From Ricinus communis (taxonomy: Eukaryota; Streptophyta; Magnoliopsida; Malpighiales; Euphorbiaceae), in the NCBI RefSeq assembly GCF_019578655.1, contig NC_063256.1:2232001-2296000 (forward strand): a stretch of 64,000 nucleotides of DNA, given 5' to 3'. The notes beneath the pieces are model-generated. The model was given only the letters and a program-made list of their open reading frames with translations, had not been told where the DNA came from and did no database searches. The position numbers and the translations under genes were made by a program. Numbering within the stretch: the stretch's first letter is position 1; every line of letters begins with the position of its first letter. Shown piece after piece: positions 12,640 to 27,759 of the stretch.

Positions 12640-12988
12640 AGAAATTGGGAGTTATTATATTTCATGGTTATTTATTAAAGGTGGATGAATCATATTAAAT
12701 AATATAGTCAGCCTGTGATATGTAAATACAGTGAAGACTTACTTTGGACAGCTGAATTTTGTTTGGTACCGTCGAATGAGATAAAAATAATAAAAATGGT
12801 AAAAATAAATAAATTAAAGATTTAATAATAATTGAAAGTGTTAAAAAATTAAATACCCAATTTCGCTATTCTCATTCTGCTGCTCTCTTCCTATTCCCCT
12901 CTCTCTCTCCCCTCATTTTACTCCTCTTTTTATCATTTTTTTCATTTCCTATTTCTTTCATAGGTCAATGTCTTTTAACTTTGGTAGG
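12640..12988. other. Short spacer, no gene seen
   Basis: AT-rich sequence followed by a pyrimidine-rich stretch (about 12870-12960) directly before the LTR remnant. No open frame or RNA gene recognised. Confidence 0.5.
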
Positions 12989-14247
12989 TCATCGGTCTAA
13001 ATTATATATAAATATTTAAATATATTTTAAAACTTTAATGATATAATTTTATATATAAAATAATAAAAATATATATTTTTACATTAATTAAATGTAATTG
13101 TCTATTTTCATATAATATTAGCAAAAAAAGAAAAATATAGACTTAAACACTCGAAAAGAAATTTAATTGGACATGTTTGTGTCAAAGCCCAAAATTAAGA
13201 CGTATGCACTGCTAAATACATAGTCCAATGGACATTTTAGTCATTTTATATAATTATTAGGATTTATATTAAAAGTTATTTATGAAATAGTATTTAGTGG
13301 AGATAAAGATACTTAAAGTCTTATCTATTAGATAGACTTATATAAGTATACTTATCTATAGAGAGATTTATATAGAGAATGACTCTCCTCTATATATATC
13401 TTTGTAAAATCTAATTCTGAGGGAAAGTTTTCTCCTATCTGCTATCTACACCTGCCAACATTATTCTCTTTATAATTCTCTACAGTTTTCTTAGTTTTCA
13501 TTGTTTTTTTGAGATCTAAAGAGCTTTTAAAGAAGTGAAGAGTGATGACCAATCATCTTTCTACTTGAAAAAATTCTGAATTTAGAGAGAGCTTTAATTT
13601 TCAATCTTGTTTTATGTCTTTCTATTTGATAACATGATCATTGGGTTAAATATGTTATGCTGGTTTTCATAAATATTTAGTTTAGCCATTTTACTTTTGT
13701 ATGAATCTTGTTATTTATTTATTTAATGAATGATTTTTTTACCTTCATATATGTATTAGTTTCATTTATTATTATTGATTGATCATCATATCAATTTATT
13801 AGTAATATTTGCTATGAAAATTTTTAGGTTAAAAGTATTAGAAACATACTTTTTACTTTAATTTATGCTGGTATAAAAAAAACTAGATTGCATCATTAGC
13901 TTGAGTGACTTAGAGAAAAGGCACATCACCATCTCATTCATTAGATCTAGGCTTAAAATAAAACAAGGAGATTACTAAATACCGTTTTTAGCATATATTT
14001 TTAAATTATAAGTATTTACATTTGCATTGCATATTTATTTATTGTTTTGTTATTTTATTTTATGAATAATTTCCTCTCAACATAATGATTTAGAGTGTTT
14101 AGATTTATTTTTATTGTTTTGTATTGATAATTAGTTTTTATAATAAATAACTTTATAGTTTTTTGAGAGATCGACTTTGCAGTGAATTTATCCTTCTTAT
14201 AGAAACGGTTCCTATACTTGCTATTGCTAAAAAAGATGGGACAATCA
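12989..14247 (+). mobile_element. Decayed LTR related to the solo LTR at 56.5-57.8 kb
   Basis: Over about 1.26 kb this segment aligns end to end with the reverse complement of 56527-57795. Shared landmarks in order are atcggtc.aaattatata near 12991, acttaaagtcttatct near 13312, ctgaggacc-like to gatgaccaatc near 13543, and gaacggtt-type sequence followed by acttgc near 14208. Its left end reads TC where the other copy has TG, and the flanking 5-mers (gtagg, ctatt) do not match, so the ends are eroded. Immediately after the right end comes TTTTTTGGCAC, which resembles a decayed primer-binding site of the TTTTTGGCGCC type used by Tat/Athila-like Ty3/gypsy elements. This suggests a 5' LTR whose interior has been lost. 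Lineage is an inference. Confidence 0.75.
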
Positions 14248-15087
14248 CTATTTTTTGGCACTTTCATGTTTTTATGTAGAGGCCAAAAATGTGATATTCT
14301 CTCTTGTCACCTCAATGGAACTCGGTTGGACTGAGATCATTTTATTGAAGATGATTTGTAGCCTTAAGTTCCTCTTTGTTTTCAGCTCCATTCACGCGGC
14401 TTCACTCTGACAGCGCGGTTGGTTAGCTAAAAGGTCTGATCATGGTACCTCGAAGTAGTAAGCCTGGTTCTTTACTTTGGAATTCAAGAGGCTATGTATG
14501 ACAAGTAAGAAACTAATTTTCAGACTTTTCAATAGAACCAGACAGAAGCAGTATTGGAATCCAACTAGATTTGACAATTATATTTATTTATTCTTAGAAT
14601 AGATTTCCCATATCTGATAATATGTCAATATTCTTCCACCAAAACATATTTGTCTTCATATATTTTAACTTTTTTATGATTGCATGGTCCATCAATAGAT
14701 AATTTAATAACGCATTAGGGCTTAAGGAAAAAAATCTTAATTAATTAGTCCAATCAGTACTAAGTTTTCTTTCACGTTTCGTTTAGATATTTATCCAAAA
14801 TCTTATATACGTAGTGGACAGAAACATTTGAAAGAAATATGAGATTTGAGCCGTAATTCTCACTAAAAACATGGAAAATATGGTTTAACGCTCAGGTCTT
14901 TAATAATGAAGTGTAATGCATATATATCCACATCATAATTTATCTGACCCATTCCAAAACTGAATCTTGTTTTATTGTTCTTCTTTGAATAATAAGCATT
15001 GCAATTTAAGACTTGGAACTAATTTCATGAAAGAAAAATAAATTACAGAAGATAATCGAATTCATAGAATAATTATATGGAAATTTG
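14248..15087. other. Spacer downstream of the LTR remnant and 3' of the UGT gene
   Basis: The first 250 bases may include decayed internal retrotransposon sequence after the presumed primer-binding site. No reverse transcriptase or gag motif is readable. The rest is AT-rich and ends in the 3' UTR of the UGT gene. Confidence 0.45.
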
Positions 15088-16497
15088 TCAATTCTGATAA
15101 TCTTTATTTCTTAGGAACTCCACAAATTTCTCGATGTAATAATCCTGATGTAAATTGTTATTTCCAAAAACCTGCGCAGCTTCAGATGCACCAGCCCTCA
15201 ATTTCTTCCCTTCCTCGGACACCATCGCCAGTCTCAAAGCATTAGCAACGCCGTCCCTATTAAACGATCCATCTTCACTTCTCTCTACCTCCACACCCAA
15301 TTCCTTCTCCACCAAAAGTCTTGCATTCAGCGGTTGATCAATGATAAATGGCAACAAAACAAGACTGTGACCAAATTGCAGAGTTTCAATTATGGAACCC
15401 CAACCTGAGTGAAACAATGACCCTCCAATCGCTCGGTGTCCCAAAATTTCCATCTGCGGTGCCCATCCGATGCTTACAACTCCTTTTCCACTTGTCCTTT
15501 CTCTAAATCCTGAAGGCAAAACATCGAAACCGTGATTTGCCCAACTGGGTTTTCTTAGAGCCCAAAGAAATGGCAATCCTGACAGCTCTAGCCCATAGGC
15601 GATCTCGTAAACTTGTTCTTGGCTGAGCTTAAACTCGCTGCCAAAGCTTACAAAAACAACCGACTTAGTCTTCTGCTGATCAAGCCATTTAAAGACTTCA
15701 CCCCATGAACCATCAGTGATTTCTCTTGCTTTTGGCTTCTCTAGTGGCAACAGACCCACAGGAACTACGGGTTTTCCCATTAACTTCTGGAATGAATTCA
15801 GGGAATCAATTTCAAACTCTGTGCAGCTACGTATGGCTATAGCTTGGCAGGAATTCAAGATTTTGGCCACCCTTTCAGCATCTGTTATTCCTGATGCATT
15901 TGTGCCATAAATTCCCTCAAAAGCACCAATAGCCTCATGCTTCCGATAAGCTACTGATGAAGGGAAGTTAATCCGTTCCGCTGGTGAAGTCATACTCTCC
16001 CATGATGTCCTCATATTATCACCTGCCAGGCACCCAGGATCGCAAAGAAATAGGTATGCAGAAGCGGAATAGACGGAGAAATGCATCAGAGGAATTTTCA
16101 TTTCCACGGCAATCTCGACCATCCAATGAGGAATCACGTCGATGATAATCCAATCAAGTTGTTGGTCCATAACATACTGTTTTAGGGGGTATTGAAGAAG
16201 ATCATATGCAATCTTCAGGTGATCAATTTTATCAGAGGGAAGGTCCACAGTAGCCTCTGCGCCTATTGGCAAAGATTGACTTTCTAAGGTTGGCAAAGGA
16301 ATCTCCACCAACTTTATCAAAGTTTCCAAGTTTTGAGGAATTTTGGGGAGTCTTCGGATATTGTTTGGAGTTGATACAAAGGAGACACTAACTCCGGCTT
16401 TGGCCAAGGCTATGGAGAGTTGAAAGAATGGAATCAAGTGCCCGAAAGCAGACCATGGAAGTATCATCACATGAAGGTTTTTGGCCATTTTTGCCAT
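15088..16497 (-). CDS. UGT91-type UDP-glycosyltransferase, intronless
   Basis: One uninterrupted frame of 469 residues from the ATG at 16497; a second in-frame ATG at 16488 (MAKNLHV) is an equally good start. The catalytic His is His20 in the motif WSAFGH and its partner Asp is Asp120 in WIIIDVIP. The sugar-donor PSPG box spans about residues 345-388, from WAPQMEILGH to PFIIDQ. It reads FHSGWGSIIE where most plant UGTs have HCGWNS; HSGW is typical of the UGT91 group. That group (UGT91A/C/D, UDP-rhamnosyltransferase-like) often adds a second sugar to flavonoid or terpenoid glycosides in the cytosol. The real substrate cannot be read from sequence. A TATA-like TTTATATATAA lies about 45 bases upstream (16538-16551). 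Flanked on both sides by transposon relics. Confidence 0.93.
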   Translation of the reverse strand: MAKMAKNLHVMILPWSAFGHLIPFFQLSIALAKAGVSVSFVSTPNNIRRLPKIPQNLETLIKLVEIPLPTLESQSLPIGAEATVDLPSDKIDHLKIAYDLLQYPLKQYVMDQQLDWIIIDVIPHWMVEIAVEMKIPLMHFSVYSASAYLFLCDPGCLAGDNMRTSWESMTSPAERINFPSSVAYRKHEAIGAFEGIYGTNASGITDAERVAKILNSCQAIAIRSCTEFEIDSLNSFQKLMGKPVVPVGLLPLEKPKAREITDGSWGEVFKWLDQQKTKSVVFVSFGSEFKLSQEQVYEIAYGLELSGLPFLWALRKPSWANHGFDVLPSGFRERTSGKGVVSIGWAPQMEILGHRAIGGSLFHSGWGSIIETLQFGHSLVLLPFIIDQPLNARLLVEKELGVEVERSEDGSFNRDGVANALRLAMVSEEGKKLRAGASEAAQVFGNNNLHQDYYIEKFVEFLRNKDYQN

Positions 16498-16537
16498 TAA
16501 AGAATCACTGCAATTCCCAAAATTGATGAGACGGATG

Positions 16538-16551
16538 TATTATATATAAAC
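16538..16551 (-). promoter_or_regulatory. TATA-like element of the UGT gene
   Basis: On the minus strand the sequence reads TTTATATATAATAC about 45 bases before the ATG at 16497. Position and base content fit a plant TATA box with a short leader. No experimental start is known. Confidence 0.45.
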
Positions 16552-16698
16552 AATTTTTGATTTTGTAAACCTAAGCATGCATCTGGATAAAAGTTAAAAA
16601 TCTTTATAATAAATTGTTGTCTCGTAGCTTAAATTGGCTCAAGAGAGATATCAACATAAGCAATTACCCGCACAGGGGAGTAAAGATCCTAACCATAT

Positions 16699-17450
16699 TG
16701 TCACGACCCCATCTGTGGGCCCGTGATCAGCACTAGTGAATGGGTAGGTGTAAGGCCACTGAATCCCGTAGTAAGCCTGACACTCACTGACTTAAATAAA
16801 TCTCATCTCAATTAATATTATTGATGCCACAATTTTATCTTAACAGTTAAATTTTACACAATTAATTCGGTCTGCCAAAAGAATTTGGCGAGACCCGAAA
16901 CTCAGAAAATTTACAACTGATACATCTACTATTACTACTGCGGAGAATCTAAGATTTTATAAATTAACATACCAAATCAAATACATCACCCAATAATGAA
17001 GGAGTCGAGTTACTAGATAAGACCGTAGGAAGACTAACAGTCACAGATCTGAAAAAAAAAAACAGTAAATTGAGACTGTCAGTATCGAGAGTGAGTTAAA
17101 ATCATATATCCAAAAACAGTTACATATACTTCGACCATACATTCATTTAATTTGAAATAAACATTAAATCATGTAAAACATACGTGTCATGCCATGCTTA
17201 AACAAAATAATTTCACACACAACGGGACAGAGTACTTCAGTAGAACTCTAATCCCCACACAAACATCTTGATCAATCTCCATACTAACATTTTGACTAAT
17301 CTCAACTCTAACATCCCCACTAATCTCATTCCAATAGGACTGGCAATCCGACAAACAATTAATTTTGAGATGATCTGTTTCTGTTACACATCTTTTTCCC
17401 TTTGCCCTGTCTCATGTCTGGTTGCTATTTAAGAAATCTCAACAATTATG
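16699..17450 (+). mobile_element. Probable LTR-retrotransposon terminal remnant beginning TGTCACGACCC
   Basis: The block opens with TGTCACGACCCC and continues with gtgatcagcactagtgaatg and aaggccactgaatcccgtag. From memory this is a common start of long terminal repeats in dicot genomes. The right border is uncertain, and no matching 5-base duplication of the left flank (catat) preceded by CA was found. No coding remnants are present. Base composition is higher in GC than the neighbouring spacer. Treat the 17450 boundary as approximate. Confidence 0.45.
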
Positions 17451-19294
17451 TCATTGGAAAGTTGGCTGATTAGCCATACCTCTCGTGGATCTTTTCTTTA
17501 GAATGATAATTGAAATTATTAATGGAATTCTTAAATAATATATATATATATACATTATAATTGACACAGCATTTTTAAAAGATGCAAGTTATTTTAACAT
17601 TTATCTAGTAATTAAATTAATCATAAAATATCTCTATAAGATTTAAAGGAAAAAAGATCTCACGTATCCATTTGTTTAGCATCATTGCACTATTATTAAT
17701 AATGATGTTATTAGTCTCGTTTAAGTGACAAAGTAGGTGGCACACTCCAAATTGAAAGTGATATCTTTTACACTACATATATTTTTACAATAGAAATGTG
17801 TTTTTGTAGTATGGAAAGATATTTTGTGATTCTTTTGGTTTCGTTATAAATATAAAAAAGATTATTTTATTTTTAAAAAAGTTAGATTAAACTTGAAATA
17901 AGTAAAAAGTTATTATAGAATTTGAAGTAACCATGCCACGACAGGAATCTAGATTTAAATGTTCAAGTGGTTATTTTTTTGAGGATATGTTCTCAAAAGT
18001 TTTTAGGATGGTATTTTGGTTGGATTTCTCTTCTGGTCATGATGTCGGTGTATGGTGACGGATTCAGCCAAACTATCTATAGTTCTATAAATATTCTGTA
18101 ACGAGAAAAAAAGAAAAGGGAAAAAAGGAACCAGGCCATGAAAAGATTCATGGGATGTAAAGCCTAGCAGTAGGAGGACTGAGGACTCATTACAGTTAAA
18201 ACCCACAAGGATCCATGATGACAATATTAAACTAGTTGAAGGCCCACTGCTTTTGTTGGCCAGAACCTCAAAACCCAAATTCCAGAAATGCACAATGAAA
18301 TTACTATTATTGAATAATGAAGTGCACCCATATATCCATAGTAAAGAATAATATATAATCTATATGCAAACAAAAAATTAAACTTAATATTTATAATGTA
18401 ATTTATTTTTGTGTCGCATTTTCAATTTAACTTTAAACACGAGCCACAAATTAAAGGCATTTCCTAGTGCAACCACCCACTGAGATTTTAATAACATCAC
18501 AAAGGCCAAAATAACCTCCTTTCTTTTTTCTTTTTTTAAGAAAAAAAAAACAGTGTTTCCTTCTATGTAAAGAATTAAAAAAGAAAAAGAGAAAGAAAAG
18601 AAGAAGGGCCATGGACCACCTATACAAAGCACAGGAGGAGCAGCAGCATGGTTAAAAGTGAAAACAGTAAAGAATTGTATAATGGGTAAGAGTATGAAAT
18701 GGGCAATGGAATGATGCAGGCGCCAACAATCCAAAAAGTGGGAAGATGACAGGAAAGGAATTATTATTAGAACAAAAAAAGAAAAGGGGGATACATGTGA
18801 AGGCTTTTGGCCTTGAGAAAGCACTCAGTATACAATATCATTTGTCTGTATCTTCGTCTTTATTATTTCAAAGGAAGGGATATCATTTGTCATTGATAGT
18901 GCTCCCGTGACTTAACACATGATGATTCCTAAGCTGTGCTTATCAGAGATTTAAACTAATAAATACATTTATCTTTCCCACATCACTATTTCTCCACGGA
19001 TCTCATCCTTTTTTGTCTGGACTCAGAAGGAATGCCACGACTCAGTTGAAGTATTCACACTCTGCAAAGATAGAGGCAGGCAGGTTACCACTCCATCCCC
19101 TCCATGATTAGTGTTCAAGATCTTGCTAATTAATCATTGATATTAATTGAGTTTTTCTGTTCTGCTTCCGAAGATGAAAGTATAATTGTTTAAAATAGGT
19201 CTCTTTTGAGACTTAAAAGATAAATACCTAAAAAATAACCTTCATAATAAGATAAGATAGTGAGGCGAAAGTTATCTATATTTTTAGAGAGGTG
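17451..19294. other. Spacer with no recognisable gene
   Basis: AT-rich DNA with A-rich and GA-rich runs (for example around 18536-18604). Open frames at 18003-18293 and 18384-18824 on the minus strand are low-complexity phenylalanine and leucine runs that mirror these tracts. Nothing supported. Confidence 0.5.
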
Positions 19295-19390
19295 AATATG
19301 ATGTCAATTGCAAAGAAGAAAAACAAAAAGGAGTCACGAAAAGCATAATATTACTTTGCTTGTACGAATGATAAGAAACCCAGCAAGCCA
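19295..19390 (+). repeat. 96-bp direct repeat, copy 1 (upstream of polygalacturonase-like gene)
   Basis: Runs from aatatgatgtcaattgc to agaaacccagcaagcca. It matches 20514-20609 at 94 of 96 positions by eye (one A/T and one T/C difference), in the same orientation, 1219 bases apart. No open frame or terminal inverted repeat. Confidence 0.9.
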
Positions 19391-20513
19391 ATTCGGTCTA
19401 GCGATTTCGATGCTGTTATAATCAAGAGCTATATATATTTGGGCTATTTAAGGAGTTCCACAAATATTATGGCCTAAATTTGGATGAATGATGATCCAAG
19501 AGAGAATGGCAATGGTACATGGAAATGATGGGAAATGGAAGGGAATGTGGGGTCACTATTTTAATATAGAACCCGTGAAGTGGGACGGCAACAGTGGGAT
19601 GGTGAAGAGGCGAGTGAGAGTGAGAGAAGCTCACGAGATTGAATACTTTGATTTGAGATGCCAAATTCCAAAAAGTAAATGGAACCCACTACCTGCTTTC
19701 CAACAGAAACATGAAATACCCAATTGGATTCATTAAACAAAGGAACCAACCAACCACCTCAACTGTATCATCTCTAATCCTAACCCTAATCCTAACCCCT
19801 GATCACTCTCTCTGTATCCAAACTAAATTCTATGAAAACACCCCAAGTACAATTTACAAAGCTTTCCTCTTGTCCTACTTATAAGTTTCAAAACCCCCCC
19901 TAAAAAAAAGAGAGAGAATTGGATTGCTCATTGTTGTTTTTGGTTTTAACAAGTTTAGCAAAGACAAAAGCTTTGGTAAATTTATGATATGGATATGATT
20001 AGTGGTGAATGTGGAAGCATTAGGCAGTGGAAGCGTGGTGACATGTTAAATGTGGAATGTAATGATTACTGGCATGGATAATGAAAGTGAGTGGAGTATG
20101 GGCATCATCTTCCTTAGATACTCCGTTAATTCAACATCTGTTTGATTATTTAGTTTAATGAAATATAATTTACAATCTACTTACTCTAATAGATAATCTA
20201 ATCAATGTCATAGAATTTAATAATCAGAAATAATCTAGTTATTTCTTGTCACTATTGAATTCTCAATCTGTATGTAATATTTTACACTTATAATTATTAT
20301 ATACATTATTGAGTATTTTATATCCGTATAATCATTCAACAATTGGATAATACGTTCAAAATATGATTAAAAAAATCATTAGTTATTTAGTGATCGGATT
20401 GAAATTTTATAATACAAATGCTAGCCTTATATCTATTTCATTCTTTTGTGGAAAAAGTTAAAAGCATAGGTTATTTTACTCCTCGTGAGAGTTGACGACG
20501 GAACATTTCAGTT
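19391..20513. other. Spacer between the two 96-bp repeats
   Basis: Contains a short degenerate telomere-type run of CCTAAT/CCCTAA units at about 19774-19800 and overlapping antiparallel short frames around 19467-19749 with no protein likeness. The right half is AT-rich. No gene supported. Confidence 0.5.
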
Positions 20514-20609
20514 AATATGATGTCAATTGCAAAGAAGAAAAACTAAAAGGAGTCACGAAAAGCATAATATTACTTTGCTTGTACGAATGACAAGAAACCC
20601 AGCAAGCCA
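20514..20609 (+). repeat. 96-bp direct repeat, copy 2, in the promoter of the polygalacturonase-like gene
   Basis: Second copy of the unit at 19295-19390. Its right end lies only 36 bases before a TATA-like box and 86 bases before the proposed ATG, so it occupies the proximal promoter. Confidence 0.9.
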
Positions 20610-20644
20610 CAGCCCATCACAGTTACTAGTACTACTTTCTCTCC

Positions 20645-20654
20645 TATAAAAATA
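20645..20654 (+). promoter_or_regulatory. TATA box candidate of the polygalacturonase-like gene
   Basis: TATAAAAATA, 50 bases before the proposed ATG at 20695. Start of transcription would fall near 20675, giving a very short leader. If transcription starts further down, the ATG at 21023 would be used instead. Confidence 0.55.
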
Positions 20655-20694
20655 CTCCTTTTCTCTCCACATTCCCACATTCTACTGCATCACA

Positions 20695-23032
20695 ATGGAG
20701 TTGTTGCTCATAAGTTCCATCAAACCTCGGGTAACTCCCTGAACCACTTTCCTTCTCTTATTTTCTCTTAACTTTCCTCCATTTTCTTCACGAAGCAAAC
20801 AAAAAGCTTTGATGTTCTTGAAACAGAGTTTATAATCTTCCTCAAGAAACAAATGTCTCTATCATAAAAGTTTTCATTTCTTAAAATATAGTTTTTGAAA
20901 CATCTTTTTGTAGCACTTGTTTCGCTTACAACATGACATTACCAACTTCTTATAACCCTTTAATTATTAATAAGTTACGTTAATAGGCAGAACTTACCTT
21001 TTACTTACTTGTTCAAGCAATTATGAACTTGCAGGTAACTAATGTAATTTCAGTGTTTGTAATCTTGGCATTACTGAGTGCTAGAGGAGCAGAGAGCAGA
21101 AAGGCAAGGGTTTTAGACTCGTTTGAGTACAATGCTATAAGCTGCAGGGCTCATAGTGCATCAATAACAGATTTTGGAGGAGTTGGAGATGGAATAACAT
21201 CCAATACTAAAGCATTTCAAGATGCAATTGCTCACCTGTGTCAGTATGCAACAGATGGCGGGTCTCAACTTTTTGTTCCTGCTGGAAAATGGTTAACTGG
21301 TAGCTTCAGTCTTACCAGTCATTTCACTCTATTCCTTCATAAGGATGCTGTTCTTCTTGGTTCTCAGGTTTTGCCTTTTTCTCGCAACTCCTTTTTCTTT
21401 TCTTTTTCCTGGTTTGAACCGAGAGGATTGACGGGTTCTCAGGAATTCTTTCTTTGAATTTTCGATTTCTTTTTTACTGAGGCTAGTTTTGCTGCGGAGT
21501 GACATGACCCTTCCCCATTTCAATCATTTTTGGGTAATAGGAGAAATTCTATGTGTTCATACTCAGTTTGACTTGAATTTTGTTTAGGACTTGAAAGAAT
21601 GGCCATTGCTGAAACCTCTGCCGTCATATGGCCGCGGGAGGGATGCTGCAGCTGGAAGGTACTCCAGTCTCATTTTTGGTACAAACCTCACTGATATTAT
21701 TGTTACAGGTACTTAACATCAAACTAAGTCTTATCTATACATTCAATAGCGCCAAGTATTAATGGTCCTGGTTAGTCCGAGTGCGACGATAATATAACTT
21801 GTATGCAGGTAATAATGGCACAATTGATGGTCAGGGTGCATTCTGGTGGCAGCAATTCAAGAAGGGCAAGCTTAAATACACCAGACCTTACTTGATTGAG
21901 ATCATGTACTCTGATAACATTCAGATTTCAAATCTGACGCTTCTAAATTCCCCTTCATGGAATGTTCATCCTGTTTACAGCAGGTACTTTGAACCTCAAT
22001 ATTGCTTTATCACGTCTGCATGAAGCTTTCCACTCCTTCAAATTCATCCACCCATATGTAGCATTAGCTTCTCATGACTAATTTTCTCCCTGTTAATTTG
22101 ATGTGATCCTACTGTAATTCTGCGATTTCAGTAATATCCTTATACAAGGCATTACCATCATTGCACCGGTTACATCCCCCAACACCGATGGCATCAACCC
22201 AGGTTAGCTTAGTATTCCATGGAAAAACTTTTTCTTAATAGTTAATGGGCCGCAGTTTGATTGATCTCTCGAGTTTATCAGGAAATTTTTTTTTCTTTCT
22301 TTTTTTTTACTTCGATGATCAGATTCTTGTACAAACACAAAAATTGAAGACTGTTACATAATCTCGGGAGATGACTGTGTGGCCGTTAAAAGCGGTTGGG
22401 ATGAGTATGGAATTGCATTTGGGATGCCTACAAAGCAACTAGTCATCAGAAGGCTCACATGCATTTCACCATACAGTGCAACAATTGCACTAGGAAGTGA
22501 AATGTCAGGTGGGATTCAAGATGTTAGGGCAGAAGATATCACAGCCATCCATACAGAATCAGGAGTTAGGATCAAAACAGCTGTAGGAAGAGGAGGGTAT
22601 GTGAAAGATATATATGTTAAGAGAATGACAATGCACACTATGAAATGGGCCTTCTGGATGACTGGAAACTATGGGTCACACGCTGATAAGAATTATGACC
22701 CAAATGCATTGCCAGTGATTGAAGGGATTAACTACAGAGATATGGTTGCAGACAATGTGTCAATGGCTGCAAGATTGGAGGGGATTTCTGGTGACCCTTT
22801 TAAGCAAATTTGCATCTCTAATGTGACAATTGGAATGGCAGCTAAGGCTAAGAAGATACCATGGACATGTACTGATATTGAAGGGATCACCACTGGGGTC
22901 AGTCCTCGACCATGTGATTTGTTGCCAGATCAAGGGCCGGAGAAACTTACAGCTTGCGATTTTCCACCGGAGAATATACCAATCGACTCGGTACAGTTTC
23001 AGAAGTGCACCTACAGCATGCACTATATGTGA
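20695..23032 (+). CDS. Polygalacturonase-like GH28 protein, six exons
   Basis: Exons 20695-20730, 21035-21367, 21588-21708, 21809-21983, 22132-22202 and 22323-23032 join in frame to 481 residues. The short first exon (MELLLISSIKPR) is inferred from its good donor and phase; an alternative start is the ATG at 21023. A hydrophobic stretch, VISVFVILALLSARG, should act as a secretion signal, so the protein acts in the cell wall. GH28 motifs seen: SPNTDGIN (about 237-244), GDDC (261-264) with the two catalytic aspartates, and RIK (328-330). The third motif, normally GHG with the catalytic histidine, reads SPYSATIALGS and lacks histidine. I believe that is normal for this plant clade, so true pectin hydrolysis is uncertain. 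The family trims homogalacturonan during growth, abscission or ripening. Confidence 0.9.
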
Positions 23033-24281
23033 ATTTGGTTTCTAGGACGGACAAATATGTGTAGTAGTTTCTCCACCTTGCAGCAGCTATACAGCTTCAA
23101 GATTCGGCAGTCTTACGAGAAATCGCTATGTTTCAATGTTTTCTTATAATTAAGAACATAGAATCAAACTTGATATGTACCATATTGTTATATTTGGTTT
23201 GAAATAGTTATAAATTATAATTTCCAATGGAACCTGAATGGAGGTGTAGCTTATGAAAACTAAAAGGGTGCTCGGATTTGAGAACAACATTTGATAGGAA
23301 CTTCACAAGGCATGTTTTTAACATTGTGTCGATGAAACACACAATCAAATAGTGCATGTTGACGAACATCCCATAAGGATACCTAGCCGTTTCTTTGTCC
23401 CTTGATCCGCAAGGGTGAAAACTCTCACCTCATAGATCCATGTCCAGGTTCTGCAGTTGGCGGGTCTCTTGGAATCCATGTCTGAGAACAGGAAAAGTTG
23501 CTTATTTCAATTTCACAATCACCCGGCAAGTTCCAATTTTGAGTACCAAAAGAGAGGGGGGAAAAAGAAAGAGGAACAGAGGAAAATCCAAACTCAAACG
23601 GCTTATCCTGAACCATAATTCATGTTCTTTCAATGGAATAATAAAGCCCCTGCACTTTGTAGGGGCTTGGGCTTTGCTCTTCAGATTCAGCTGCTGCTGC
23701 TAACAGCTAAAAGATACAATGGTTAATTTATATAATAGACATGCCAAACACCACCATCTCCTATCCTAATATCAAAAATGCACCGCAAAGTTACTGTAGC
23801 CTTTCACAATATTTAGCAAGACACCAAACCAGAAATCCTCATGTTTCAGCAATTCCATGTCAAAAATTGGAAAGAGAAAAAAGAAAGAAAAGATATAAGC
23901 CTAGAAATCAAAGAACTTACATCCAAATCAACTTTCAGAAACTGAATTAGGAGCATTGGGTCTCACAGCAATGCAGAATCCCCAAGTACAAACACCCCCA
24001 CCCCATCCCAAAAGCAAGTTGGTATGCCCATGTGACAACTTGGAATTAAACCTTTACAGATTCTTTGCAGTTAACGTGAACAGAACCTATGCTCCATCTC
24101 ATACAATTGCTATAAGAGAAACAATCTGAGATGAAACTTAATCAAACTCTTCGTGATGACTGAGTGAATCCCAATATGTTCTTTTCTTTTCCCAGAGGCT
24201 ATGATGGGTTTTATATTATCATGATGAAAATTGGATTCATGGAATATGTCCCTAAGAGTATACAACACATTATCATACAAT
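23033..24281. other. Convergent 3' region of the polygalacturonase-like and MAP kinase genes
   Basis: Two genes end facing each other here, so most of this stretch is probably 3' UTR and terminator. Short frames at 23425-23703 and 23741-23950 resemble no protein. No repeats of note. Confidence 0.5.

Positions 24282-27759
<3,478 letters not shown>

Noticed and set aside
14391..14450. Possible tRNA-like block (gcgcggttggttagctaaaa)
   Set aside because: It has an A-box-like start, but no B-box or cloverleaf could be drawn, so no tRNA is called. No other tRNA or rRNA gene was seen by eye.
18384..18824. Minus-strand frame of 146 codons
   Set aside because: Composition follows poly-A and GA tracts on the plus strand, giving Phe and Leu runs; no real protein features.
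19467..19749. Overlapping short frames on both strands
   Set aside because: Three overlapping frames on two strands with no family likeness; typical chance pattern in spacer DNA.
19774..19800. Telomere-like CCTAAT/CCCTAA run
   Set aside because: Only four or so imperfect units; more likely telo-box-type promoter motifs or chance than an interstitial telomere.
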